DNA of 64,000 nt from Fructobacillus fructosus KCTC 3544 (GTDB lineage Bacteria > Bacillota > Bacilli > Lactobacillales > Lactobacillaceae). The stretch spans positions 38,165-102,164 of the forward strand of contig NZ_JQBH01000005.1 in the NCBI RefSeq assembly GCF_001438695.1, given 5' to 3'. The notes beneath the pieces are model-generated. The model ran no database searches. It had not been told where the DNA came from and saw only the letters and a program-made list of their open reading frames with translations. Of this stretch, positions 22,908 to 33,318 are shown piece after piece. The position numbers and the translations under genes are program-made. The stretch's first letter is position 1; each line of letters opens with the position of its first letter.

Positions 22908-25361
22908 ATGGTTGATTACAACTCAAAAGAGTACTTGGAACTCGTTGACAAGTGGTGGCGTGCTACCAACTATCTGTCAGCTGGGATGATTTTTTTGAAG
23001 TCAAACCCATTGTTCTCAGTAACTAAGACGCCAATTCAAGCTGAAGACGTGAAGGTTAAGCCTATCGGCCACTGGGGAACGATCTCTGGTCAAACTTTCT
23101 TGTACGCTCACGCAAACCGTCTGATCAACAAGTATGACTTGAACATGTTCTACATCGGTGGTCCAGGACACGGTGGCCAGGTAATGGTAACCAACGCCTA
23201 CCTTGATGGTGAATATACGGAAGACTACCCAGAAGTTACACAAGACTTGAAGGGTATGTCAACGTTGTTCAAGCGCTTCTCATTCCCAGGTGGAATTGGT
23301 TCGCACATGACGGCCCAAACGCCAGGTTCTTTGCACGAAGGTGGCGAATTGGGATACTCATTGTCCCACGCCTTCGGTGCTGTTTTGGATAACCCTGACC
23401 AAATCGCTTTCGCGGTTGTTGGTGATGGGGAAGCCGAAACTGGTCCATCAATGACTTCATGGCACTCAATCAAGTTCTTGAACGCTAAGAATGATGGTGC
23501 TGTGTTGCCTATCTTGGACTTGAACGGATTTAAGATTTCTAACCCAACTGTCTTTGCTCGTATGTCAGATGAAGAAATCACAAACTTCTTCAAGGGTCTT
23601 GGTTACTCAGCTCGTTTCATCGAAAACGACGACATCCATGACTACATGGCTTATCACGAAAAGGCTGCGTCAATCTTTGACCAAGCCATCGAAGACATCC
23701 AAGCTATCCAAAAGGCTGCCCGTGAAGACGGTAAGTATGAAGATGGTACAATCCCTGCATGGCCTGTAATCATTGCTCGCTTGCCTAAGGGTTGGGGTGG
23801 TCCACGTAAGGACCAAAAGGGAATGCCAATTGAAAACTCATTCCGTGCCCACCAAGTTCCATTGCCTCTTGGTCAAAACAACTTGGAGACTTTGCCACAA
23901 TTCGAAGAATGGATGAACTCATACAAGCCTGAAGAATTGTTCAACGCTGACGGTTCATTGAAGGATGAATTGAAGGCAATCGCTCCTAAGGGCGACAAGC
24001 GTATGTCTGCTAACCCAATCACGAACGGTGGACGTAAGCGCGGTGAAGATCTTAAGGATCTTGACTTGCCAGATTGGCACGAATACACAAACGACATTAC
24101 TGCTGACAACCGTGGAACGTTGTTGCCAGATGGTAACCGCAACATGGACATGTTCACTTTGTCAACTTACCTTGAAAAGGTAATGCAAATGAACCCTAAG
24201 TCATTCCGTTTCTTCGGACCTGACGAAACCATGTCAAACCGTTTGTGGTCACTCTTCGACACGACGAACCGTCAGTGGATGGAAGAAGTGAAGGAACCAA
24301 ACGACCAATACGAAGCCCCAGAAGGCCGTATCTTGGATGCTCAATTGTCTGAACACCAAGCTGAAGGTTGGTTGGAAGGTTATACGTTGACTGGTCGTGT
24401 TGGAATCTTCGCCTCATACGAATCATTCCTCCGCGTTGTCGACTCAATGATTACTCAGCACTTCAAGTGGTTGCGTCACGCTTCAGAACAAGCATGGCGT
24501 AATGATTACCCATCATTGAACTTGATCTCTACTTCTACTGCTTTCCAGCAGGACCACAACGGTTACACTCACCAGGATCCTGGTATGTTGACTCACTTGG
24601 CCGAAAAGAAGTCAGACTTCATTCGCCAGTACTTGCCAGCTGATGGTAACGCTACTTTGGCCGTGATGGACCGTGCGTTCTCAGAACACTCAAAGGTTAA
24701 CCACATGGTTATCTCAAAGCAACCACGTCAGCAATGGTTCTCAGCTGCTGAAGCTGAAGTTCTTGCTAACGAAGGTTTGGCTGTTATCGATTGGGCTTCT
24801 ACCGCACCTTCTGCCAAGGTTGACATTACCTTCGCATCTGCAGGTACTGAACCAACAATCGAAACGTTGGCTGCCCTTTGGTTGGTTAACCAAGAATTCC
24901 CAGAAGTTAAGTTCCGTTACGTAAACGTTGTTGAATTGCTTCGTTTGCAAAAGAAGTCTGAAGCTGCTGGAAACGACGAACGTGAATTGTCTGCTGACGA
25001 ATTCAACAAGTTCTTCCAAGCTGATACACCAGTTATCTTCGGATTCCACGGATACGAAGACTTGGTTGAATCATTCTTCTTCGAGCGTAAGTTCCGCGGT
25101 GATGTATACGTTCACGGATACCGTGAAGATGGTGACATCACAACGACTTATGACATGCGTGTATACTCACACCTTGACCGCTTCCATCAAGCTAAGGAAG
25201 CTGTCGCAGTTCTTTCTGACCGCGGCGTAATCAATCAAGCTGCTGCTGATACATTCATCACTAAGATGGATGACATCTTGGCAAAGCACATGAAGGTTAC
25301 TCGTGAAGAAGGTCGTGATATCGAAGAATTCACGAAGTGGCAATGGTCTGCTTTGAAGTAA
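22908..25361 (+). CDS. xpkA: Xylulose-5-phosphate/fructose-6-phosphate phosphoketolase
   Basis: Key enzyme of heterolactic fermentation: splits xylulose 5-phosphate with inorganic phosphate into acetyl phosphate and glyceraldehyde 3-phosphate, using thiamine diphosphate. 817 residues from ATG 22908. Motifs: [20 protein letters not shown] near 60, [12 protein letters not shown], the TPP-binding GDGEAETGP...[11 protein letters not shown], and [13 protein letters not shown]. Codon use is strongly biased to a few codons (for example GGT, GAA, AAG, TTG, CGT), unlike neighbours such as gntR, as expected for a very highly expressed gene. Monocistronic with a strong promoter. Confidence 0.98.
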   Translation: MVDYNSKEYLELVDKWWRATNYLSAGMIFLKSNPLFSVTKTPIQAEDVKVKPIGHWGTISGQTFLYAHANRLINKYDLNMFYIGGPGHGGQVMVTNAYLDGEYTEDYPEVTQDLKGMSTLFKRFSFPGGIGSHMTAQTPGSLHEGGELGYSLSHAFGAVLDNPDQIAFAVVGDGEAETGPSMTSWHSIKFLNAKNDGAVLPILDLNGFKISNPTVFARMSDEEITNFFKGLGYSARFIENDDIHDYMAYHEKAASIFDQAIEDIQAIQKAAREDGKYEDGTIPAWPVIIARLPKGWGGPRKDQKGMPIENSFRAHQVPLPLGQNNLETLPQFEEWMNSYKPEELFNADGSLKDELKAIAPKGDKRMSANPITNGGRKRGEDLKDLDLPDWHEYTNDITADNRGTLLPDGNRNMDMFTLSTYLEKVMQMNPKSFRFFGPDETMSNRLWSLFDTTNRQWMEEVKEPNDQYEAPEGRILDAQLSEHQAEGWLEGYTLTGRVGIFASYESFLRVVDSMITQHFKWLRHASEQAWRNDYPSLNLISTSTAFQQDHNGYTHQDPGMLTHLAEKKSDFIRQYLPADGNATLAVMDRAFSEHSKVNHMVISKQPRQQWFSAAEAEVLANEGLAVIDWASTAPSAKVDITFASAGTEPTIETLAALWLVNQEFPEVKFRYVNVVELLRLQKKSEAAGNDERELSADEFNKFFQADTPVIFGFHGYEDLVESFFFERKFRGDVYVHGYREDGDITTTYDMRVYSHLDRFHQAKEAVAVLSDRGVINQAAADTFITKMDDILAKHMKVTREEGRDIEEFTKWQWSALK

Positions 25362-25377
25362 GCAAACCGTCATTTTG

Positions 25378-25411
25378 AAAAAAGAACGGGGCTCCGGCTT
25401 CGTTCTTTTTT
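25378..25411 (+). terminator. Terminator after xpk
   Basis: AAAAAAGAACG (25378-25388) / CGTTCTTTTTT (25401-25411). Confidence 0.9.
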
Positions 25412-25477
25412 AATACATAAAATAGTTATTTATACCCGTAGAATGACTTTTTAAAGAGGCAGATGGACGGGAATAAA

Positions 25478-25486
25478 TGCTATAAT
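25478..25486 (+). promoter_or_regulatory. Extended -10 of the HAD phosphatase gene
   Basis: TGC-TATAAT, 28 nt before the start codon. Confidence 0.7.
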
Positions 25487-25513
25487 AGCCCTAATTGAGG
25501 AAAGGGATTCGCC

Positions 25514-26326
25514 ATGAAAAACATTAAATTAATCTCGATTGATATCGATGGTACCTTGTTGAATGATAACCGTGAAATTACGCCAGCAGTGAAGAAGGCT
25601 GTTCAAGAGGCTTCAGAAAAAGGTATTTATGTTGTCATTACAACAGGACGTCCGGCGACTGGTGTTAAGGACGTGATTGAGGAACTTGGTCTTGTTTCGG
25701 ATAAGCAATACGTGATTACTCACAATGGTGGGATGGCACAAACGACGGATCACTCAAAGGTTGTTTACCATGAATCACTTTCCTGGGATTTGTACAAAGA
25801 GGCCCAGGCCTTTGCCCTAGATCAGGGAGCCTATTTGCAACTTGAATCGGATGTTAGTGCCTATACGTTGGATCGGTTGCAAAACGTCTTTGTTTCACAG
25901 GAAAATTTCGTGGTGCAACTCCCCCTACGTGTGGTTGACTCGCTGGCTGAAATGCAAAATACCGGCTTTGTTAAAGCGCTTATCATTGGGGCTCAGGATC
26001 AAGTTGACCAAGTGCAAAGTCGCGTGCCGGCCGATTTGTTGAATCGAGCCAACGTGGTTCGCTCGACACCGAATAACCTTGAGTTCATGAATAGGGACGC
26101 TTCTAAGGGGTCGGCCATGTTGGCGCTGGCAGAAAAGCTGGGAGTGAAACCAGAAGAAACGATGGCCATCGGTGATCAAGAAAACGATATCACGATGATT
26201 CAGCAGGCTGGTATTGGGGTCGCTATGGGAAACGCAGTACCGATGATTCAAGAAGCGGCTGACGTTCAAACAACGGATAATAATCATGATGGTGTTGCCA
26301 ATGCCATTCAAAAGTACGCTTTGTGA
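25514..26326 (+). CDS. Cof-type HAD-superfamily hydrolase (YidA-like)
   Basis: 270 residues. HAD motif I ISIDIDGTLLN (residues 7-17), motif II ITTGRP, motif III Lys in SKGSAM and motif IV IGDQENDITMIQQAGIGVAMGNA; the large C2B cap lies between motifs II and III. YidA-type enzymes dephosphorylate sugar phosphates and related small phosphates; location next to xpk and prs fits sugar-phosphate housekeeping, but the substrate is not known. RBS GAGGAAAGGG. Ends at its own terminator. Confidence 0.93.
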   Translation: MKNIKLISIDIDGTLLNDNREITPAVKKAVQEASEKGIYVVITTGRPATGVKDVIEELGLVSDKQYVITHNGGMAQTTDHSKVVYHESLSWDLYKEAQAFALDQGAYLQLESDVSAYTLDRLQNVFVSQENFVVQLPLRVVDSLAEMQNTGFVKALIIGAQDQVDQVQSRVPADLLNRANVVRSTPNNLEFMNRDASKGSAMLALAEKLGVKPEETMAIGDQENDITMIQQAGIGVAMGNAVPMIQEAADVQTTDNNHDGVANAIQKYAL

Positions 26327-26342
26327 GAGCAAAGCGTTTACC

Positions 26343-26374
26343 AAAAGACTGATTGATAAAATCGGTCTTTTTTT
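26343..26374 (+). terminator. Terminator after HAD gene
   Basis: AAAAGACTGAT (26343-26353) / ATCGGTCTTTT (26361-26371), one G-T pair, then T run. Confidence 0.85.
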
Positions 26375-26395
26375 ACCCAGATTTAAAGGAAAAAT

Positions 26396-26404
26396 TGTTA
26401 TAAT
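26396..26404 (+). promoter_or_regulatory. Extended -10 of prs
   Basis: TGT-TATAAT, 38 nt upstream of the prs start. Confidence 0.65.
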
Positions 26405-26441
26405 AAAAGAGAAATATTGCAAAGGATTCCTGGAGTAATCT

Positions 26442-27422
26442 ATGTCACAGTCAAATATCAAGCTCTTTTCACTCTCTTCAAACCATCCCTTAGCTGAAAA
26501 AATTGCAGCAGAGGTTGGCGTGCCGTTGTCGGATATTTCTGTTAAGCGCTTTGCCGATGGTGAAGTTCAGATTAATATTGAAGAATCGGTTCGTGGTGCA
26601 AACGTTTTCGTCATTCAGTCGACGTCACAGCCCGTTAATGATAATCTGATGGAATTGCTCATCATGATTGATGCCTTGAAGCGCGCTTCAGCTGAGCAAA
26701 TTAACGTTGTGATGCCCTACTATGGTTATGCTCGTCAAGACCGGAAGGCCCGTTCTCGCGAACCAATCACGGCCAAGCTTGTCGCCAACATGATTGAACG
26801 TGCGGGGGCAACTCGTGTAATGGCCTTAGACCTTCATGCTGCTCAAATTCAAGGATTCTTTGATTTACCAATGGATCACTTGCAGGGAGCGCCTTTGTTG
26901 GCTGATTACTTGATTGAAACGGGTATTGCGGATAAGGAAAACGCTGTTGTGGTGTCACCCGACCATGGTGGCATGACTCGTGCCCGGAACTTGAACAACA
27001 TGCTTGGTTTGGATGCGCCCGTGGCCGTTATTGACAAGCGCCGCCCTAAGCCTAATGTTGCTGAAGTGGGTTCCATTGTTGGTGATGTTGCCGGTAAGAC
27101 AGCCATCATGATTGATGACATGATTGACACGGCCGGAACGATTACACAGGGGGCTCAATTGGTGATGGAACACGGAGCGAAGGAAGTTTATGTTGTGGCT
27201 TCTCACGCCGTCTTCTCGGGGCCAGCCTTAGAACGTTTGCAAAATTCCGTTTTCAAAAAAGTCATTGTGACGGACTCCATTAACTTGCCGGACTCGAAGA
27301 AGTTCGAGAAGTTGGAAATTGTATCAGTTGGTGAATTGATTGGTGAAGCCATTCGTCGTGTGTCAATGAACGAAGCCATCAGTCCATTGTTCAAGCACCG
27401 TTTCCGTCGTCGTAATCAGTAA
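26442..27422 (+). CDS. prs: Ribose-phosphate pyrophosphokinase (PRPP synthetase)
   Basis: Converts ribose 5-phosphate and ATP to PRPP for nucleotide, His and Trp synthesis. 326 residues, class I type: [17 protein letters not shown] at the start, [12 protein letters not shown] (ATP site), [21 protein letters not shown] and the PRPP loop [12 protein letters not shown]. Preceded by a good RBS (CTGGAG). Monocistronic. It draws on the same pentose-phosphate pool as the phosphoketolase encoded 1 kb upstream. Confidence 0.97.
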   Translation: MSQSNIKLFSLSSNHPLAEKIAAEVGVPLSDISVKRFADGEVQINIEESVRGANVFVIQSTSQPVNDNLMELLIMIDALKRASAEQINVVMPYYGYARQDRKARSREPITAKLVANMIERAGATRVMALDLHAAQIQGFFDLPMDHLQGAPLLADYLIETGIADKENAVVVSPDHGGMTRARNLNNMLGLDAPVAVIDKRRPKPNVAEVGSIVGDVAGKTAIMIDDMIDTAGTITQGAQLVMEHGAKEVYVVASHAVFSGPALERLQNSVFKKVIVTDSINLPDSKKFEKLEIVSVGELIGEAIRRVSMNEAISPLFKHRFRRRNQ

Positions 27423-27488
27423 AGCTCGTTCGTTACGTAACAATTATTCTGATTTTTGTTAACGTTAATTCATTTTTTAAGATAAAAG

Positions 27489-27546
27489 GCAGTGGTGTTG
27501 CGACTTTTTTAGCTAAGCACGGCTGCTTTTTTTGTGAAGTTATTGT
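27489..27546 (+). terminator. Imperfect terminator in the prs-walR gap
   Basis: GCAG...GTG pairs with CAC...CTGC across a loop that includes a T run, followed by TTTTTTTTG. The rest of the 200-bp gap has an imperfect -10 (TACAAT or TATGAT near 27577) for walR. Confidence 0.6.
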
Positions 27547-27622
27547 GTAAAAAAATCAACCATTGTTGTAAGTATGATACAATAACCCATATGTGTTAAA
27601 TTTTTAAGGTGGGAATGCGTTT

Positions 27623-28336
27623 ATGTACAAGATTTTAGTTGTTGACGACGAAAAGCCAATTTCGGATATCATTAAATTTAATTTGGTTAAAGAAGGCTAC
27701 GAGGTTGTGACGGCTAGTGATGGTCAGGAAGCCTTGGACATGTACCACTCAGAACATCCTGATTTGGTACTTTTAGACCAAATGTTGCCCGAAATTGAGG
27801 GGATTGAAGTACTTCGTCAAATTCGTTCAAAGGACAAGACGCCGGTAATTATGGTTACGGCCAAAGATTCCGAGATCGACAAGGTCATCGGATTGGAGAT
27901 GGGGGCGGATGACTACATCACGAAGCCTTTCTCAAACCGTGAATTGATTGCTCGTGTGAAGGCTAATTTACGTAACCGACAAGCGGCTGGACAGGGGAAC
28001 GATGCTTCCTCCAGTCAGGACGATATTCAATTAGGTAATTTGGTGATTCATACTAAAACCTACATGGTGACAAAGGACGGAGTCGATGTTGAGTTGACGC
28101 ACCGTGAATTTGAATTGCTTTCATACATGGCTCAACACATCGGTCAGGTTATGAATCGTGAGAATTTGCTTCGTCAAGTTTGGGGTTATGACTACTTTGG
28201 TGACGTCCGTGCTGTGGATGTGACGGTTCGCCGCTTACGTGAAAAAATTGAAGACGTGCCTTCTCACCCAGTTTGGTTGGGAACACGCCGTGGTGTCGGA
28301 TACTTCCTGTCATCCGGAAAAAATGGACAGCAATGA
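27623..28336 (+). CDS. walR: Response regulator WalR (YycF)
   Basis: 237 residues. Receiver domain 1-120: acidic pocket VVDDE (8-12), phosphorylation Asp in LVLLDQMLP (about 54), VMVTAKD and the K-P-F loop ITKPFSN. The OmpR-type winged helix (140-232) contains [51 protein letters not shown]. WalR controls cell-wall hydrolase genes and is usually essential in low-GC Gram-positives. It is followed by walK in one operon. RBS AAGGTGGG. Confidence 0.97.
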   Translation: MYKILVVDDEKPISDIIKFNLVKEGYEVVTASDGQEALDMYHSEHPDLVLLDQMLPEIEGIEVLRQIRSKDKTPVIMVTAKDSEIDKVIGLEMGADDYITKPFSNRELIARVKANLRNRQAAGQGNDASSSQDDIQLGNLVIHTKTYMVTKDGVDVELTHREFELLSYMAQHIGQVMNRENLLRQVWGYDYFGDVRAVDVTVRRLREKIEDVPSHPVWLGTRRGVGYFLSSGKNGQQ

Positions 28337-28373
28337 CAATTGAGGGGGACAAGGCTTTAGCCAGTTCGCGAAT

Positions 28374-30218
28374 ATGAATTTTTTTACTAATGTTTTACAA
28401 TCGATTCGCTTTAGACTGTCGCTAGTCTTTGTCCTTTTTTTTGTGATTTTATTTGAGTCAGTCGGGATTTTTTTCGTTCACCAGATTGAGTCTTCGGATT
28501 TGCTCACTTCGCGTCAACGACTGACGATGCCGACCTATCTGAAAGATCAGGTCATTGAGGGACTGGTTCATACCGACAATCAACAGTCAAAAAACAACAT
28601 GTCGTCGGCCGTGAAAAGTTTTGATGACCGAATGGTCGATAATGTCGTTGTCTATAATCGAGATGGGAAAATCGTTACCGATCAAGTTAGTCTGAAAAGT
28701 CAAAAGGCCATGACGACCCGCTTTGATGCTAACACGAAGCTTGCTCTTTCCAATAGTCCGGCTTACCGGGCTGTTCGAACAAATGACCGGGCAAAGGGGC
28801 AGGAAGTAATTGTTACCACCCCGCTAAAAGAGGATGGCCGAATCATTGGTGTGGTGGTTGTCTATGGTAACCTCCATCAAGTCTATGCCAACGCTCGTCG
28901 CGTGATGTGGGTCTTTATTTTTGCCGGGATTTTGACCGTTTTGGCTTCTCTCTATCTGTCCTATGTTCTTTCTCGGACGGTGACACGACCAATCGAACAA
29001 ATCGCTAAGCAGACTGCGCGAATTACTGCTGGTGATTATGCCATGGTCAACAAAATTGCTGGTTCCAATGAAATTGCCGTGTTGGCTCGTTCAGTGAACG
29101 TCATGTCGCAAAAAATTGCGTCGTCGACCGAGTTAATTTCGAATGAAAAGAACCGACTTTACTCGGTACTCCATCACATGAACGATGGCGTCTTGTTGAC
29201 CGATGCCAGAGGGCGCTTAACCATCATTAACCAGGCGGCTTCAAACTTTTTAAAAGTCAATGAGTACGATGCCCTTGGTCAACCGGTTTTCGATGTCATG
29301 AACATGCCGGAATACCAAAACATTCGTGACCTGATCAAAAATAAAAAGCCGTTTACCATCGACTTGGGGGATCGCATTATTGAAGTGCGAATTTCAATGA
29401 TCAAGGATCCATCGGGAATGATTAAGGCCTTAATCTTGATTCTTCGTGATGTCACGGTTCAATTGAAGACCGAAGACGAGCGGAAGGCCTTTGTCTCGAA
29501 CGTGTCGCATGAACTACGGACGCCGCTAACAACGGTCACTTCATACATTGAAGCCTTAATCGATGGCGCCAAGGATAGTCCAGAGACGCTAGACGCCTTT
29601 CTATCGGTTATCCAGACTGAAACGGAACGAATGTCTCGCATGGTCTCGGATTTGCTCGAACTTTCGCGGCTCGATCAGGGGACGATGTCAGTTAAAACCG
29701 AGTTAGTTAATCTGAACGCTTTGTTAAACTTTGTTTTAAATCGGTTTGACATGATTATTAAGACGAATAATGCTAACAAGAACGGTCAGCCCTTACAAAT
29801 TGTTCGCCACATTCTCGATGAGGAACTTTGGATTGATGTCGACCATGATAAGGTCATCCAAGTCTTGGATAACCTGCTAAATAATGCGGTCAAGTATTCT
29901 CCCGACGGGGGAGTCATTACCGTTTCGCTTGAAAAAGTTAAGAAAAGAGCGCGTATCACCATTCGTGATCAGGGATTGGGTATTCCTGAAAAGGATCAAA
30001 AACAGGTCTTTAACCGTTTCTTCCGTGTTGACAAATCTCGCTCGCGTGCCATGGGCGGAACTGGGCTGGGATTGGCCATTTCCAAGGAAGTGATTGAGAC
30101 ATTTGGTGGTAAAATTTGGGTAGAGTCAAAAGAAGGGGAAGGCTCAACCTTCCGACTAGAGCTTGATTATGTAGATGACGATTTACTTTCATCGGACAAG
30201 CAGTGGGATGAGGATTAA
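28374..30218 (+). CDS. walK: Sensor histidine kinase WalK (YycG)
   Basis: 614 residues: membrane helix 12-35, extracellular sensor domain about 36-180, second helix 182-203, HAMP (204-256), PAS (262-365), HisKA with FVSNVSHELRTPLTTVTSYIEAL (His near 384), and HATPase with N, G1 and G2 boxes (LNNAVKYSP, DQGLGIP, GGTGLGLAI). The nearest SD-like run (GAGGGGG, 28342-28348) is 25 nt from the ATG with a small GGC-TTTA-GCC hairpin between; no other in-frame start exists. The operon lacks walH, walI and walJ; htrA follows directly. Confidence 0.96.
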   Translation: MNFFTNVLQSIRFRLSLVFVLFFVILFESVGIFFVHQIESSDLLTSRQRLTMPTYLKDQVIEGLVHTDNQQSKNNMSSAVKSFDDRMVDNVVVYNRDGKIVTDQVSLKSQKAMTTRFDANTKLALSNSPAYRAVRTNDRAKGQEVIVTTPLKEDGRIIGVVVVYGNLHQVYANARRVMWVFIFAGILTVLASLYLSYVLSRTVTRPIEQIAKQTARITAGDYAMVNKIAGSNEIAVLARSVNVMSQKIASSTELISNEKNRLYSVLHHMNDGVLLTDARGRLTIINQAASNFLKVNEYDALGQPVFDVMNMPEYQNIRDLIKNKKPFTIDLGDRIIEVRISMIKDPSGMIKALILILRDVTVQLKTEDERKAFVSNVSHELRTPLTTVTSYIEALIDGAKDSPETLDAFLSVIQTETERMSRMVSDLLELSRLDQGTMSVKTELVNLNALLNFVLNRFDMIIKTNNANKNGQPLQIVRHILDEELWIDVDHDKVIQVLDNLLNNAVKYSPDGGVITVSLEKVKKRARITIRDQGLGIPEKDQKQVFNRFFRVDKSRSRAMGGTGLGLAISKEVIETFGGKIWVESKEGEGSTFRLELDYVDDDLLSSDKQWDED

Positions 30219-30281
30219 TGGCGTTAATCTTTAATTAATCGCTAACTCGTAAGCTAAAAAGAGCAAAATTTGGAGTGCATT

Positions 30282-31415
30282 ATGGAAAGTAAGCTCACGA
30301 AATTGATTTTGGCAGGTGCCTTTGCTGGTTTGATTGGTGGTTCGGCTGTTCTTGCGGGGCAGGAAATCTACCAAAACTACCAAGTGACCCATTCGAAGGT
30401 GTTAACCGAAGCCAATACAACCAAGAAGTTGAATAGCTCCGATACAGCCTCGTCAGCCTATACCAAGGTGGCGAATGCCGTTGTGTCAGTCATTAACTTC
30501 AAAAAGTCCGGCACGACTTTTACGGAATCGTCCGAAGGCTCCGGTGTGGTATATAAGAAGGCGAATGGTTCTGCCTTTATCGTCACGAATAATCACGTGA
30601 TTGATGGCGCGGCTAAGATTCAGATTATCACCAACAATAGTAAAACAGTGGTAGCTGATTTAGTGGGGAAGGACTCGTTAACTGATTTGGCTGTCTTAAA
30701 AGTCGCGGACTCGGATGACCTTTCCGCTGCTTCGTTTGGTGACTCGGAAAAGATTGCCGTTGGTCAAAAGGTACTGGCGATTGGATCGCCTTTGGGCTCG
30801 GAATACGCTTCTTCGGTAACGGAAGGAATCATTTCCGCCACAAAGCGCTTGGTAAGTTCTGAGGACACGTCGAACGCCAACTATGGTGGTTCAACGGTTA
30901 TCCAAACCGATGCGGCAATCAATCCCGGTAATTCTGGGGGACCATTGATTAACCTAGCAGGGCAAATTATTGGTATTAATTCGATGAAGTTGTCTTCTTC
31001 GTCGTCGGGGACGGCCGTTGAAGGCATTGGCTTTGCCATTCCTTCCGATCAGGTTGTCAACATTGTGAATAAGCTGGTCAAGTACGGTAAGGTGACCCGT
31101 CCTGCCCTTGGAATTTCAATGATTAACCTGTCACAGGTTCCAGCCGATGAGCAAAAATCGACGTTGAAGGTGCCAACCGACGTGTCAGGTGGTGTCGTTG
31201 TCTATAAGGTCAATGATGGTTCTCCTGCTGATAAGGCCGGTTTAAAGAAGTACGACGTGATTGTTGGCATTGACGGCAAGAGCGTGTCAACGCAAGCTGA
31301 TCTCCGCGAGAAGCTCTATACGCATAAGGTTGGCGATAAGGTGAAGTTGACGTATTACCGTGGTAGTGAGAAGAAGACGGTAACAATCAAGTTGAACCAA
31401 ACGTTACAATCATAA
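30282..31415 (+). CDS. htrA: HtrA/DegP-type membrane serine protease
   Basis: Cell-surface quality-control protease. 377 residues from ATG 30282 (TTGGAG upstream; the in-frame TTG at 30270 is part of that RBS). One N-terminal membrane helix (7-26), short Ser/Thr linker, then the trypsin-like domain with the triad His105 (TNNHVIDGA), Asp135 (LTDLAVL) and Ser218 (NPGNSGGP), followed by a single PDZ domain (about 285-370, GGVVVYKVNDGSPADKAGLKKYD). It is the usual distal partner of walRK in Firmicutes. Monotopic, active site outside the cell. Confidence 0.96.
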   Translation: MESKLTKLILAGAFAGLIGGSAVLAGQEIYQNYQVTHSKVLTEANTTKKLNSSDTASSAYTKVANAVVSVINFKKSGTTFTESSEGSGVVYKKANGSAFIVTNNHVIDGAAKIQIITNNSKTVVADLVGKDSLTDLAVLKVADSDDLSAASFGDSEKIAVGQKVLAIGSPLGSEYASSVTEGIISATKRLVSSEDTSNANYGGSTVIQTDAAINPGNSGGPLINLAGQIIGINSMKLSSSSSGTAVEGIGFAIPSDQVVNIVNKLVKYGKVTRPALGISMINLSQVPADEQKSTLKVPTDVSGGVVVYKVNDGSPADKAGLKKYDVIVGIDGKSVSTQADLREKLYTHKVGDKVKLTYYRGSEKKTVTIKLNQTLQS

Positions 31416-31432
31416 AAAGTCATGAAACTGTA

Positions 31433-31466
31433 AAAAACGCTCAGGCAGCCTGCTTGAGCGTTTTTG
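31433..31466 (+). terminator. Terminator after htrA
   Basis: AAAAACGCTCA (31433-31443) / TGAGCGTTTTT (31455-31465) with inner GCAG/CTGC. Confidence 0.92.
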
Positions 31467-31520
31467 ATTGAGGTTAAGGGCGATTTCGAAAAGTCAAGAC
31501 TACTGGTGTTCGAATAACTT

Positions 31521-31529
31521 TGCTATACT
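31521..31529 (+). promoter_or_regulatory. Extended -10 of the deoxynucleoside kinase gene
   Basis: TGC-TATACT, 31 nt before the start, followed by RBS TTAGGAG. Confidence 0.7.
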
Positions 31530-31559
31530 AAAAAAAGTGAAAGTTTAGGAGATTAAATC

Positions 31560-32201
31560 ATGATTGTATTGGCAGGAACAATTGGTGCGGGGAAGACGTC
31601 GTTAACGGAAATTTTAGCCGAACACCTTGATGCGAAGGCTTATTATGAAAGTGTTGATAACAACCCAATTCTGCCTTTATTTTACAAAGACCCTAAAAAA
31701 TATGCCTTCTTACTACAGGTTTACTTCCTAAACAGTCGCTTGGACCAAATCACGGAAGCGCAGGAAGAAGAACGGGCGATTATCGATCGTTCGATTTTCG
31801 AAGACTCGTTGCTCTTTCAGTTAAACGCTGACCTTGGTCGTGCCACACAAACAGAAGTTGAGATTTATAAGGATCTTGTCAACAATGTCCTGGAAGAAGT
31901 GGATGACGACAACCGGTTGAAAACGCCGGACCTTCTCATTCACGTGCGTGTTTCGTTAGAAACGATGCTGGAACGAATCGCCAAACGTGGTCGACCATAT
32001 GAACAAGTGGACCAGGACCCTGAGCTTTATCAATACTATAAGGACTTGAACGCCCGATATGAAAACTGGTTTGACCAGTATGATCGTTCCCCTAAGTTGT
32101 TGATTAATGGCGACGAACTGAACTTTGTGGAAGACGCAGCGGCTCGTGAAAAAGTCTTGCAAATGATTGACGACAAATTAGCCGAAGTTTCAGGAAAGTA
32201 A
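31560..32201 (+). CDS. Deoxynucleoside kinase (dAK/dGK/dCK type)
   Basis: Salvage kinase that phosphorylates deoxynucleosides. 213 residues, P-loop GTIGAGKT at 6-13, the family ERS-type motif in the form IDRSIFEDSLLF (about 76-87), and the lid RGRPYEQ near 145. Substrate range within the family (dA, dG or dC) cannot be set from sequence alone. Convergent with the nucleoside hydrolase gene, sharing a bidirectional terminator; both belong to nucleoside salvage. Confidence 0.93.
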   Translation: MIVLAGTIGAGKTSLTEILAEHLDAKAYYESVDNNPILPLFYKDPKKYAFLLQVYFLNSRLDQITEAQEEERAIIDRSIFEDSLLFQLNADLGRATQTEVEIYKDLVNNVLEEVDDDNRLKTPDLLIHVRVSLETMLERIAKRGRPYEQVDQDPELYQYYKDLNARYENWFDQYDRSPKLLINGDELNFVEDAAAREKVLQMIDDKLAEVSGK

Positions 32202-32210
32202 GTAAAAGAA

Positions 32211-32238
32211 AAAGGCTTCGCCAATTGGCGAAGCCTTT
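32211..32238. terminator. Bidirectional terminator
   Basis: Perfect 12-bp stem AAAGGCTTCGCC (32211-32222), loop AATT, complement to 32238. Confidence 0.9.
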
Positions 32239-32255
32239 CTTATTTGAAAAGATTT

Positions 32256-33215
32256 TTAATCTGAGAGAACGGTCAGCATCATTTGCTGGAAGTCAGAAAC
32301 AAAACGGTCTTGGTCAACCAAAACAGCAGCCTTTGATGTGGTTTTGTCTAAGAGCTTGTCGGTATTTCCGATTGTTCGACCATAATCGCCGGACACACGG
32401 TCAGTGGTTACCTTCATGTTGAGTGGCAGTGTCTCGACATAGTCGGGTTCAACAGCCACGGCAACGGCTAACGGATCGTGGAGAGCAGCCCCACGCTTAT
32501 CGATATCAAGGTTGAAGTAGGCGTCGATGTAGTAGTCCATCATATCGGCATAGAGTTGCCCCTTTTGTGTCCCCAGTGCTCGCCATTCAGCCGTATGTTT
32601 CTTGGTTAAGAGCGTGCGGAGGGTGACATCGAGGCCCACCATTGTCAGATTTTCTTGCTTTCGGAAGACAACGTCAGCGGCCTCAGGGTCTTGGTTAATG
32701 TTGGCTTCCGTGAACGGAGTGACGTTACCAGGCACCGTTAACGCCCCACCCATCAACGTCGTTTGACCAATCAATTGGGCAATGCTTGGATCCTTTTGAA
32801 GGGCCAAGGCTAGGTTTGTCATGGGACCAGTTGGCAAGTAAACTAACTGGTCTTTGAACTCATGGGCGGCATCAATCAAAAAGTCAATGCCGGACTGTTC
32901 AGCCAACTGGCGAGGCGAAGTCGGCACCTCGACGTCACCCACACCGTTTTGGCCATGAATCGTCTTGGAAACTTCCATGACGGTAAAGTCGTCAGTGGTC
33001 GTCGAATGACTGGCACCATAGAAGACGGGTACGTCAGACGCTCCCAAGAGGTCTAAGAGATTGAGGGAATTTTGAGCCGTCACGTCCGTTAGGTTATTCC
33101 CGTAGGAAGCGATAATCCCGATTAGTTCGATGTCTGGATGTCCAACCGCATAGGCCAGGGCTAAAGCATCATCGATACCGGTATCAAGGTCTAAAATCAT
33201 TTTGTATTGTGCCAT
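32256..33215 (-). CDS. Inosine-uridine-type nucleoside hydrolase
   Basis: Hydrolyses ribonucleosides to base and ribose. 319 residues, with the N-terminal calcium-binding signature DLDTGIDD (9-16), the central LTNLALAL-type region (TGPMTNLALALQ), a GNVTPFTEANINQDPEAADVVF stretch and the conserved His/Asp of HDPLAVAVAV near 240. RBS AAGGAG at 7 nt. The released ribose can feed the phosphoketolase pathway after phosphorylation. Divergent from the flavoprotein gene. Confidence 0.93.
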   Translation of the reverse strand: MAQYKMILDLDTGIDDALALAYAVGHPDIELIGIIASYGNNLTDVTAQNSLNLLDLLGASDVPVFYGASHSTTTDDFTVMEVSKTIHGQNGVGDVEVPTSPRQLAEQSGIDFLIDAAHEFKDQLVYLPTGPMTNLALALQKDPSIAQLIGQTTLMGGALTVPGNVTPFTEANINQDPEAADVVFRKQENLTMVGLDVTLRTLLTKKHTAEWRALGTQKGQLYADMMDYYIDAYFNLDIDKRGAALHDPLAVAVAVEPDYVETLPLNMKVTTDRVSGDYGRTIGNTDKLLDKTTSKAAVLVDQDRFVSDFQQMMLTVLSD

Positions 33216-33318
33216 TGAAAGTCTCCTTAGGTTCGGTACAATAAGTATAGCAAAATTTCTTGATTTTTTGGGTTTAAAAACAGATAAAAACGGTTTTTTC
33301 CGTATAATGAGGATAAAA

